The position numbers were made by a program, and so were the translations under genes. Shown here piece after piece: positions 14,572 to 26,800 of a stretch of DNA of 64,000 nt. The stretch covers positions 5,358,802 through 5,422,801 of the forward strand of contig NC_058512.1 of NCBI RefSeq assembly GCF_020382885.2. Reading direction: 5' to 3'. The notes under the pieces are model-generated. The model saw only the letters and a list, made by a program, of their open reading frames with translations. It ran no database searches and had not been told where the DNA came from. The stretch comes from Scatophagus argus (Eukaryota; Chordata; Actinopteri; Scatophagidae). Each line of letters starts with the position of its first letter. The first letter of the stretch is position 1.

Positions 14572-14577
14572 CACATG
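14572..14577 (+). promoter_or_regulatory. candidate MITF E-box (TCACATG context) upstream of SLC45A2
   Basis: TCACATGT lies about 260 bases before the SLC45A2 start codon. MITF binds TCAYRTG E-boxes in pigment genes. A match this short can occur by chance, so only its position in a pigment-gene promoter supports it. Confidence 0.3.
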
Positions 14578-14837
14578 TAAAGTAAAAGCTCTGTGGATCT
14601 TGGACTCATTGCTCAGCTATGCACTAGAGAGGAGGATTAGCTCAAGCTGAGCACCGATGCAGGGACTGGGCATTTGGCCATTTATCCATCAGGAAGTGCA
14701 CTGAGAAGACAAACTATCACAATTTCTGTCTTTGTCTCTTTTTTACCTAAAACTCTTCTTCTCTTCCCTTTTCATTCTCCCTCTCCGTTTTTTTTTTTTT
14801 TACTTCTACCCTTTTCCTCCCCCCGCCTCTCTCCACC

Positions 14838-17800
14838 ATGACCCTTCTGTCAGAGGACCAGTCTGCGAGGCCCCAGCCCTGCAGGGTCCCGGAGACTGGC
14901 AAACACAACGGCACTTCTTTGCACCAGTACTCAACAGACTATACTGACTCCAAAGACCACTACATGGACAGTGGGGAGAGCGCTGTGTTCGGAGCCGTGG
15001 AGCCCCCCAAGCGCTCGCGGGGCCGCCTCATCCTCCACGGCCTGGTCATGTTTGGAAGGGAATTCTGCTACGCCGTGGAGGCAGCATTTGTCACACCGGT
15101 GCTTCTGAGCGTGGGCCTTCCCCGCAGCCTGTACAGCTTTGTGTGGCTGATAAGCCCCATCCTGGGCTTCCTGCTCCAGCCCATCATCGGCTCGGCCAGC
15201 GACTACTGCCGCTCGTCATGGGGCCGGAGGAGGCCTTACATTCTGGCACTGGGCCTCCTTATGCTGCTGGGACTCACCTTGTTCCTGAACGGAGATGCTG
15301 TCATCTCAGGTGAGGGAGGGGCGGGGGAATTTGAGAAAAGGATGATAAACTTCAAACAGTGGAGAGTGCGAGCGGGAGGTACAGATGTATTTTTATCCCT
15401 GTCATAACAGAAAATGAGTTCCTTTTTGGGGCTGACAGAAAATGAGAGGGAATGACTAATCAGTTCTTTTCATCCCAGAGAAACAGAAAGACTGCAGGAA
15501 ATACTGCTGACATCTGATCTCGGTCTCATTTTAATGTGTGCTTATACTTATCAACATAACAAAGGGTTATTTAGGTTTCTGTCAGGATAAGAGCCCTAAC
15601 TGTTCTTTCTCGATGGCTTTGTCGCTGCTCAAAGAACATCAGCTTTAACCTGCCATTTCGGTTCATGATCTAAGTGGATTATTAACACACTGATGTGGTG
15701 ATTGTAGCTTTTATTTCACGATGTCAAAATTTCTCTTACCATTTGGATTTTTTTTTCAAAGTGCTCAGTGATTATTTGGAATAAAGTGACACGTCCATCA
15801 AGATTTCACTTGTTAAATGTGTGGGCATAAGAACCCGGGAGGCTCCTACGCTCATACTTTTAACTTGTGACTGAAGTTGAACGTGTGACTTGTTAGGGTG
15901 GTCCTGAGCCGATGCCCACTGGCACAGGCGGATGATAACGCATGAGTGAGAAAAATCTAAGTGAACATTTTAGTTAGAGGTAGGAAACCGCTGATAACAT
16001 TTAAAACGTTTCACGAGAATGCGCTGGGCTCCAGGCAGCATCACAAGAGCATCTCCACACAAAAAGAATCTGTGAGCTTTTATTAATGATTTGAGCTATC
16101 GGTACCCTTTCTGTGCAGACTAACCACATGAGCTGAGAATTATAACCCTGCTGTATTGTACCTCACCGAACATTCACAGGATCATAGTGCACCTAAGGGC
16201 ATGTTCAGTCTGAAATGCAGAAATGATGGCGATAGTTCAGTGATAACTTTAAATTAATAGGGTTTAAAATATTCAGAGTCCTTATGGGCAAGTCTCGCCA
16301 CTCTGCAGGCATCTCTTCAACAGCCTCCAGTTATTATGGACCAGGCTCCTCTCTAAATGAATGGAGAGAGAGACACTTTCAGTGTTCACCAGGACGCCAA
16401 ACCGCATGCATAGAGTCAGCTGTTATAAAGCAGGTGGGGTGGGTGTCACACAACCGCCATCTCTGGGGTTGCAGACTTTTCTATTCAAAATACTTAAATT
16501 GGTTTGTCTCCTCTGTTAGAACATCTCTGAAAATATCTTTGAATACCTCAAACTTATCTTGTCACTGGAAGATAATTAGAGTGGTTGTTACACAGGACAG
16601 TGAATACCACAAAAAACATTTTCAGCAGTCGGTTTTGCATCTTTGCACGTTTTAGAAAATATCTAAATCACTCTGTACACACGCTGTGTGGAGCAAGTTT
16701 TGTCGTACGAGGTTGGAGAATGAAACCACTGAACTGTCTGAATAGCAACACAGTGTGTGTTTTGTAAAGTACTGTACATTACAGGAAATACTGTTGAAAA
16801 GATTCTCATTGAGTTCCTGTTAAAAAGACTCTTGGCTTTGCTGTAATCGTCATTCGGTCTATGAAGCATTTCTTTCCTCTGACGTACGCTGGATAAGCCG
16901 ATTACCTTTGCCGTGTTTCTCAGGGTTGTAGCGAATGCCAAGGCAATCGTGTGACATAATGTTTGCATTGTTGTAACTGCCCTCAGTCTTAACAGCTTCA
17001 CAATGACTACCACTCCCCACTGATTTCACACTGATTTTCTTTTTGTTTGACACATCGAGAAAGGTCCATTCAGACCTTATGTAAAGTCGTGTGCAGAGCA
17101 ACCGAGAAGCTAGAAGTTAAGCTAATGTAACTCTGTGAACTTTCCTCCTGCAACAGTACATCTATTTTTAAGTTGTTTTTTAAAAAATAGATTTATACTG
17201 TTTTTATCTTGCTAAACACACTCATATCTCTCACATAATTCATAAAATCCACCTCACTGTGTTCCAGTCCCAGGTGTTTTTCTTGTGATGTGTTTTTAGC
17301 ATCCTTCTTTCCTTCTGAAAGGAACACAAAACAAGGCTTGGCTTTGATCAAACTGCCAGGTTTTAAGATGTAATAGTTACCCATCAAGGATAATTAGTTT
17401 ATATGGGAAAATGTTACTTATTGTCTTTTGACAGGCTTTCAGTGTTTCTTCTTCTTCTTGCAAATTTCACTCTTCAGGAACGGTAAACATTAAGTCACCG
17501 ACGTGGGTGTGTGATGGGGTTGTTGTCCGCAGTGCTGGATGAGCGACGAGGTGTTTTGTTCTGTCTTGCAGCGCTCATCAGCAACAGGTCAGTGAGGAGC
17601 ACATGGGCCATAGTGGTGGTGATGCTCGGAGTCGTGCTCTTCGACTTCTCGGCAGATTTCATCGACGGGCCCATCAAGGCCTACCTGTTCGATGTGTGCT
17701 CACATCAAGACAAGGAGAGAGGTCTGCACTACCACGCCCTACTCACAGGTGTGTAATACACACACACACACACACACAACCAAGTGGATCCCATTTTGGC

Positions 17801-20800
17801 ATGACTGATGCTGATGGTGGCTGGAACAGCACATACGGTGCTGTTGTCTGCATGTTCAGCGAGACTGTGCATGTCTTGGATGGATGATGGATGGATGGAT
17901 GGATGGATGGATGGATGGATGCCACCACCAGCACCTCTTAAGGTCTAAACTAAAAAAAACACTGCATAGCCTGATTGTTTATTACTTACAGCACAATCCC
18001 ACGATGCACAGTTCACAGTTAACTGATAAAAAAAAACTACTGCTATGCAGCTCTACATCTGTTGCAAAATGTTGATGATTAGTAAGTGTCCAACATCTCA
18101 ATTTACTGCTGGGTAAACTATTGAGAATTCACCATACAGGCAGCAGCCTGCATTTTAATCTTGATTGTATTTGTCTGCAATGTTGAATGATGTCTTTTAA
18201 GGTATGGATGGTATGAATGAAGTCATTTTGAACATATAAAATAGATTTTTAAACCTGCCCTCGAGTATGTTTTATTAACGATGGATCAAATGATGCTCAT
18301 AAAGACAAACCCGCTGAGACTGATCAGCTCTGCAGTCCCCTCAGCCCTACAGAGTGTTTTGTTTGTTTGTGAAGCGTTGAGCAGCCAAAGAGCCAGACAT
18401 TTCAGAAGCTGGGAGAGACCCAAAAATAAATAAATAAATAAAACCTCAGAGCTTAAAGAAGGTGACTGCTGGATTAGATATGACAGGTGGCCACGAACAC
18501 GACTCCAAATGAATGATGTGGCTCAGTATCAGCTGGATGTGCACATACATGCAACTGTTGGCTTACGTGAGGCAGCGAATGTCAGCCCAAATGTGTTACC
18601 AGACAAAATACAAACATGTTGAGAACTCAGAATGAACAAACATACAGTAACAGTGGTCGCTTCCCCATTTCGTCCTTGAAATATTGTCAATACAACATCC
18701 TTATGTACTTAAGTACTCCTCTGTTTGTTTTATCAACTTCAGAAAAGTAAATGCGACCAAATGTTTCCTTAATAATAAGTCTCGCAGGGAATTTCAGAGT
18801 GCGTTTGACTAACTGATTCGTGTCGAACTCCTTTCACTCTGTGGATTGAGAATTGAGAGTGTGACAACTTTCAGGCTGAGTGGTTGCCTTTCCAAACTTT
18901 TAAATTGTGAGTTTCTCACACAGACAGGCTTACATGTTGTGAAATGCTTTCCTTGTGGATTAATCTGTCTGCACTTCACCTCCAGGTTATGGTTGTATGG
19001 TCGAATGGATGAAAGGGATCAGATGAGAGCAAAAGACTTTTATATCCCTTTATTCACCAAATGCTGCTATAACCAACTTCATTCAATTCAAAAGCAACAT
19101 CAGACCATGCTGATTTCTAAAAGGACACAAATAAGTAACAGGGGACAACATTTGGAGAAAAAAGCAAAACAAATATTTGTAAAAAGTAATTCAAAATAAA
19201 GAATAAAAAGGGGAGGGTGAAGTGAAAAAAAAAGGCAAAATAAAATGAATTAAACGAGAGCTGTTTGAGTTTGGACGTATTTTTGGTGAGTTTGCAGGTT
19301 TACTCATACACGTACAAAATGTTTTTTCTTCCTGTCCTTCACACGGTTACGTGCTCACATTTTAAACAGCATTATGATTTGTGTTGACTTGTGGTGAGAG
19401 CGCTCAGATCACTGAGCATGGGAGGGGATAACAGAAGGCCACAGTCCAGGTACAGGGACACTGAAGGTAGCTGTCAGCTGTACTGAGCTTACAATGAGTG
19501 CATATGTCTGACTGTTTTATGTGCATCCTGTGCTGTGAATGACTACATATGGTATTAGTCTTCCATTAGTGTTCAAAGAGATGCTGAACATGTGATTACA
19601 GATTTTATTCCTGTATTGGTGCGGATGTTGAGGTCTTTGTCTCATTTGTTTAGTCCGAGATGAGGTGAGAGTCAGTGGAGGACGTGAGCTTTGAAAGCGG
19701 TTTGTATGGTTTTTCCTGATGCGGTCTAACAGAGCTTGTTGTTCCAGGTATGTTTTCACCTTGATGATTGTTTTGTTTGTTTGTTTGTTTGTTTGTATGT
19801 TTTTGGATGCAATGTAAGTGCTGTCTCTTGGTGTTGTGTATGTCACTATGCTGTTGAAATGTTCATCGGGTGTTGGAGGGGGTGTAATGGCCCTTTTTGT
19901 CCTCATGTTTTCTGAAGAGAAAATCAATAGTGTTGAATGTAGCTGTTGAACAAAGCTGCAGTTGCATTTGTGTTTTGCTTGGTCGTTGGCATGGCAGCCA
20001 CTGATGACAGCGAGCAAATATTTCGATGTTAAAAGTGCAAACTGGGTGCTGTAACTGTAAACACGACCGCGTTGCAATCCAGTGGTGCAAGAAAACTTCC
20101 TGACCTGACACGGCACCTTATTCAGGTTGTTCATTTATTTCAAACCACTTCTGTAAAAACCACCATAGCATTACAAAATATATTCCAAATTAGCCTTTAA
20201 AGAAACGACTAAAAATAAACAGGATTAAACTGAGATTTTGTCATACGCCGCTTCGGGGGCAGGAGCGCTCAGTGGTGCACTCAGCAGGCGCCGGGTGGTG
20301 TGAGCTCGCTAGTCAGGCAGTAATCCAGCCCTGAGCTGGTCATGTGCTGCAGTCATGGGTCTGGGCTGAAAGAGACAGATGCTAGGCACATGACTCTTCA
20401 GACGCCCCTGCTGCCACCGCTGGTATGCGGTGTTTGAGGAGGAGGAAGCACGAATTGTTTTGTGTGTCCCCGTGATTCACGTACCTTTGTTGTGTGTGTG
20501 AGGGCAGATGTCAGCTGTGAAATGCTATTTTCAAAACTCTGTGTTTCACAGCCTCTATTGGTGTGTGAGGGAGCGTGCAATCCTTCACAGCTTGGTTTTC
20601 TCCTGGACTGACAACAGATCTTTTGTTGGCAACAGAGTGAATTTTCAAGCTAAACTAGCTGTGTGTCATTGTTCCCTCCCATCAACTGGCTGATCGATCG
20701 CTCCACCGCTTTGGTCCTGAGGTACAATACGCAGCTCCCAGAAAACAGTGTATCACACAAATATAATCCCCTTAATCATCACTTATGGCCCGCAAGAGGT

Positions 20801-23800
20801 GTGTGGAGGAGTCTGCCGTCTGCCTGTTCTTGTCTTATTTTCTTGGCATTGTGCTGCCTTTGCTGCATTTCTGGGAGTCAGTGATTTTGGAGAAAGATAG
20901 TTGATTGTTGACTCTTGTTTCCAGGATGATAAATACCGCCATCCCACAGGGTCGGCATACCATGACCTGGAAATGAAACTCAGCAATGAGCTATCTTTCT
21001 TGCTCACTGCACCTCTGAATGGCGTGTTTACACACAGCAACCCACAAATCCTGCATATTATGCTTTTAACAGCTGTGTGATGGATTGCCGTGAAATTTGG
21101 TAAACATTCATGGTGCCTCAGGGATAAATCCTAATGACTTTGGTGATCCCCTTACTTTGTATCCAGAGCCACATATATTTTTGACGTTCATGTCTCAACA
21201 AACTATTGGATGAATTGAATTTCTGAATTTGTTACAGATATTCCTCATCATTTACTTTTAAATTGTCCAGTAAGTGTTTAGGGAAAACTAATGACTTTCC
21301 CATCAGCCCAAGCTGTTGCTTTGTGCGAACATCAACAATTAGGAGGACATTTCAAATGACTTTAATGATCTGAATCATCGTGTTCAGTTCAGCTCCTCGT
21401 CGATGCTAATTGCTCACATCACTGGTGATACAGCAGCAGTGTTTGGTTTCAGCGGAGTAATAAGTCCATCTGGTTGCTTCTTTGGTGGTGAACATGGTTA
21501 ACATTACACCTGCTACACATCAGCATTGCATTACCACTGTGAGCATGTTAGCATGCTAACGTTTAACGTCATTTAGCACATGTAGCCTAATCGCAGCCTT
21601 GTTTGCAGTAAAGATGTATCTTTTAAAGTTTGCTGTTTTACGTCATTTCCATGTTCTGTTTGGGCCTCCGTCTCGAGCTCGTTCAGCCATGCATAAAACA
21701 ACTCTTGCTGCCGTAATGTGAAACTGCTTTGATTTTATCGATAGCCCCATAGCCTATATACATCAAATTACACCTTGCAGATATTAAATGTCTCTCTTGT
21801 TGTTTTCAATGACTCTGTGTGTATTTTTGAGACCACAATGGCCCACAGTAATATCTCTGCTTTGCTCTGCTTGCACTGTGCCGCAATAAAAGCATCAGAG
21901 TAATTTCTGGGGCAGAAAGGTACAACCATGAGCTGACATTAATGACAGAGAAAGAAAAGGGAGAAGGATTTTGAATCAGAGAAGAGTGTTTGTTGCGGCA
22001 CCTAAACAGCAATGTTCCAGGTGTGACACTTGAAGTGGTTATTATTTTACCTGTCAGCTGCTGTAGAAATGTAGAGAAATACCCTCCATTTCAAGGGGCC
22101 AAATGTAGGAAATAGTCTGTCTACTCTGGGAGCTGCAGTTGAGAGAGATAGATGGATGATGGATGGATGGATAGATAGATAGATAGATAGATAATCCCAG
22201 CGTGTCAAATGTCACAATTGCAGCAGTCATGTACATTCACTCCACATATATGCTACACAAACATATATATAAATATATAAAAGGGAAATATACAACATAT
22301 CTAACGAAAAATAAAGTTAAGTATTCTAAAAGAAATACCACCAAATGAAATGTGCAAGAAATTAAGTTAAGGAAGTTAAGGATAAGGAATGAACCAAACA
22401 GTTTGTCAGTCAGTCAATCAACTAATCAGAAACATTTGTGTTATTAATCTTGCTTTGTTTGTTTTTGACTTTGTACATTGTTTATCATAATGCAGGCACA
22501 CGATTACATTTAACAAAACCTGCAGTCAGTTTTATTCTCCGGTGCACAAATGTCTCCCTGAAGGGCAATAATGAAGAAACTGCTTTGGATTTTCTGTGTT
22601 GCATACAAGCAAACAGGCTGCTCACTTTTATTCTGTACAGGCAACCTACATATAAGACAGGCTTTCCAGAGTGGTTTTGCTACCAGGGTGACAAATAGTT
22701 GATCACACTGCAATCATCTGTGATGTTTCATCACCAAGTATCACTGATGGGAGGACAGAATCTGCCTCCCCTCGTCTTGCCAGAGTCTTGGATCCTCTGT
22801 AATCCAGGTTTCTGTAAATATGTGCCCACTAAAGTCCCTGGTTTCCTGCTGAAGGGTCAGCAGACATTAGCCAGGAGCAGGATCTGTAGTGGACCAGCCT
22901 CAGGGTTAGCCAGAGCTTTTGTCCCAGCTTTCTTCCCTCTCGCCCTGGGGCGATCCTACCACTTGCAGTGATGTTTAATCGGCACTTAATCTGATCCAAA
23001 ACATTTCCCTTTCAGAGACACTGTATTCCTGACATAGGCTATACATGCCTCAGCAGTAAGAGTGGGGAAAAAACATTAAAACAAAATGTAGAGCAGTTTG
23101 AAGGCTCCTGCAGTTAGTATAATAATTAAAAGAGGCTGCGTTGTCGATGAAAGCCAGTGAGAGAAGAGAGTGGCGTGATATTTAAAAGCACGCTAAAGCA
23201 CACGCTGTGTGCAGCTCGGGCTTGTGTTGCCTCTGAGTTTGCATGTGATCGTATTGAGACAGTGAATGTGGCCTGAGTTCAACTCATCTTTTGTCTTAAG
23301 TTTTAAATTGCTTTGCTGGAGTGCTGAATGTTATGTTTTACACTAATATGGTGCCCATTGTATTTGTCATTTAGTGCCAATTTGTACTCTTTGTCTGCGG
23401 AGGTCATTTCCTAGTTGCGCAGCAATTAAGTTAAATGTGCAGTAATGCAGTATTTGTAATTTAAAAAAAGGCAATTTGTTTAATTTTTTATATACTTAGT
23501 TATGCTTGCATGTGTGTGTGTGTGTGTGCTGTTACATAATCACATATATTTACCACACATAAAGCAGCTATAATGAATACTCTTATAATGACAAAGTATT
23601 AAATGACAGAAAAGCAGACAGACTGCAGACCGCTCATCACCAGACATAGTTAAGGACTAGCTGAAGTTGGTACCAACCAAAACTGTGAAAAAAGTGTGAA
23701 TATTGAACTTATATTTGCCAAGTGACAAGAGGCATGACTCAACATGATCATGGTGCTCGGTAACTGCTGTCATGGTATAATCACATGGTATATCACTTCT

Positions 23801-26800
23801 GTGTTTATAAATATACATGCTGCAAGGGAAGGTTTCTGGCAGAATTTGAGGATGAAGAGTACTGACTCTTTTTAAAGAAAAAGAAACTGCACTTTCTGTC
23901 TACATAGAGTCTTAATCTTTGCTGCTGTGTCTCCCAGGTCTGGGCGGAGCATGTGGATACCTGGTGGGAGCTATGGACTGGGGTCATTCAGGGATCGGCC
24001 AGCTGCTGGGTTCAGAGTACCAAGTCATCTACTTCTTCTCCGCTTTGACCTGGGGCATCTTCCTCACCGTGCACCTCTTCAGTATTCCGGAGAAACCTCT
24101 GGGAAAAGACCCATCTGCTTCTGACCGCTCAGCTTCCAGCGCCCTCCGCCTACTCGGCTCCCACAGCAATGGTTATGGAGCGCTGGCCAAAGATCCCGTC
24201 TCTCCTGCGGTCTCTGTGTCCGGCCCAGACCTCAGGCCAAGGTCGTTCTCCGCTCTGGGGGAGGCCAACTCAGTGACTTCCAGTGCCAAGCAGCCAAACA
24301 AGGAGGTTTGTGCTGTTTAATCTGCATGCATACGCAGTATACACGCTTAGACTTTATTTATCCTTCCATCAACCTCTTGTCCTGCCCGCACTCACAGGTA
24401 GAATTTGATGCAACAATTAAGAGAAAACTGACTTGTAATGTAGCCTCAGTATCAGCTCTGTTGAAAGCTTTCTCGTTAAGTGGTGGTTAAATGTTATTAT
24501 GAATAAACATGAAGTCCAGCATGGACCATAGGGTGTGTATTCTTACATAAATGATCTGAGGCCTCTGGCGGAATAGCAAGCTTGCTTAAAATTCTGAAAG
24601 TTAATCCTCAGAGAGACGATAATGAGAACCTTTGATATGGTCTTGTGGAATTACCAGGAAATCCATTTGAAGAATGCACAAGACGTGGGATACTTTCATT
24701 TTGATCTCAGAGCACAGTCATAAAAGTGTTATGTTTGATGTGGCAAAGAGAAAGACTTCAGTGTAGCACTGCAGGAAGCGGATATACTGAACACAGTACA
24801 TAGTGTGTGTCAGCACTTCCCTTCCGGTCCGTCCTCGGGGTCCAGAGATCAGTTTGACACGCTCACCAACCCTCATTTATTACACGCTGACCCCCCCGGA
24901 GTTACAATTCCTATGAGTCTATAACTCATAGACCCGCTTTAATTGGAACGTGTCATGAGATAACTTTTGTTGTGAATTGGGGCGATATACATAAACTGAA
25001 CTGAAATGTAATTGAATTATAAAGTGCACATGTGAGCACAGTGTAGCACGCTAATCTCCTCACAAAAGTAATTTCTGCTCATTTCAGTAATCATTCTGTT
25101 AATATAATAACCTCTCAGCTGATTTTTTGTAACACAACCAATACAGTTGAATTCACTGGCTCATGCATTTGTAACTTCAAGGTTGTTCGACCATACACAT
25201 TGGATGAGCTTCCAGCGAGGGGGGAATCTTTCTTATTTATCTTATTTAAGTGTCTTAAATGATTAAGACCTAACCTTGGTTTGTGTGTGGTGTTCTGTTT
25301 AAAGGCATGAGGTAGACACTTCTCAGAGGGGGTTCATTGCTGGTGCTGAAAGCTGAAGATGCAGACTTGCTAGAAGCTTGCTGATAGCTGCCCAACAGCC
25401 ATGGACCCGGCCTAGATTTTCTTTTATGTTGACTGTTAAGTTTTTTAAAGTCTTATTTTTGAACCTAGTATTTTTTTTTTTCAACAGCCTCACCAAAACA
25501 AGCCTGGAACTTGTCGGGTGTAAACTATAAATGAAACACAGTTCTAGCATGGGAATATTGGATCTTCAGGTTTGAATGATAAAACAGGCTGTGCTTTACG
25601 GAGGAAACTCTATCAATAACACGTAGTAGTGTGAATATATAGGCAGAACATTTCAGTTTCCTACAGTTTCCATTAAAATGGCTTAAAATGTGATTTTTCT
25701 ATGTAAATGAGTTCATCAGACCATCCCAGCAGGAGCCGAGATCTGACTACGTCTTGATGAAAAGGAGGAATCGAATTTGTATCATCTTGTTCTTAATGCT
25801 GTTGTAGGGACTTTTTATTAATCATCTCTTTGATCAGTCATGTCATGCTCTTGGTTTGATAGTCTTCATCTTGCTCTAATTTCTTTGGATTTCCTTCGTA
25901 GTGAGTATTCTATGTACAGTGTATCCGAGATATATATATTTTCAAGTATGCTGTGAGTGTAAGTCTATGATGACTGAAGATTTTTTTTGTTGTTGTTGTT
26001 GTTATTTCTATAAGCATACTTCATACTTCATTTGAAGCTTTGTACAATCACAGTATTTCTCCCATAGGATGACATGACTGATTGATTCAAAAAGCCAGCT
26101 TGTTTCCCTTATGGCTTTCATCATCCCTCCCCCCTGAGCCCTCTGTCATCTTTACGTTGCTGATGGGTTTTGGTATTTTTTTTATTCTTGTTTCGTTATT
26201 ATTGAAGCTTTTGATCCGTTATCAGGTGCAGGCGCCACTGGGCATGAAATGCTACGAGGGTGATGAGTGCCGTGACTGGAAGAAGCTGTTTCATTTATAT
26301 TATTGATTTATTCATTGAGTTAGCGTCGAAATCTGTTGGCACTTATGTATGTGATGTTTGTGCGTCTTCTCAGGTCCAGAAGAGGATGACGTTCAGGTCG
26401 CTTATGGCAGCTGTCATGAACATGCCAAACCACTATCGCTACCTGTGTGTCAGTCACCTGCTGGGATGGACAGCCTTCCTCTGCAATATGCTCTTCTTCA
26501 CAGACTTTATGGGACAGGTATTATTTTGTGTGTCTCTGCATGGTGATAACACACATGTGAACGTCACTCCACGCATTAAAAAAACAAAACAAAAACAAAC
26601 CAGTGGGTGCTAACCTAACCGATTCTAACTAACAACATTTCAAAGTCTTGATTTCACCTTTTAGTTCCCCATCACTGCTTTGTGTCTCTTCTAGTGCTGT
26701 GCAGAGCTCCTAATCTCCGTTTATTGTCCTCTTTTGAACTTAATTGCAACAATTACTGCCATTGAAGTCACTTCTAAATGTCCTCTTTCATACAAATTTC

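Larger units (their letters stand above)
6178..14837. other. AMACR-SLC45A2 intergenic region (3' UTR, spacer, SLC45A2 promoter)
   Basis: No confident gene is present. The region contains the presumed AMACR 3' UTR, a small signal-peptide-like open frame at 7007-7156, short CA/TG runs (about 10157-10179 and 11188-11204), a dispersed repeat at about 13790-13960, and the SLC45A2 upstream region. Other open frames here are short and lack homology that I recognise. Confidence 0.7.
17749..23937 (+). other. SLC45A2 intron 2 (about 6.2 kb)
   Basis: This is the largest SLC45A2 intron. It contains a CA run (17759-17779), a GGAT run (17882-17921), a TTTG run near 19770-19797, a dispersed fish repeat at about 21075-21600, and a GGAT/GATA run (22147-22193). 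Open frames within it are intronic and unrecognised. Confidence 0.85.

Noticed and set aside
14257-14580. 107-residue frame just upstream of SLC45A2
   Set aside because: Low-complexity Ser/Thr/Leu composition and no homology; it is better explained as promoter and 5' UTR sequence.
19517-20134. 205-residue minus-strand frame in SLC45A2 intron 2
   Set aside because: It runs across simple TTTG repeats, has low-complexity Asn/Lys/Thr stretches and no recognised homology.
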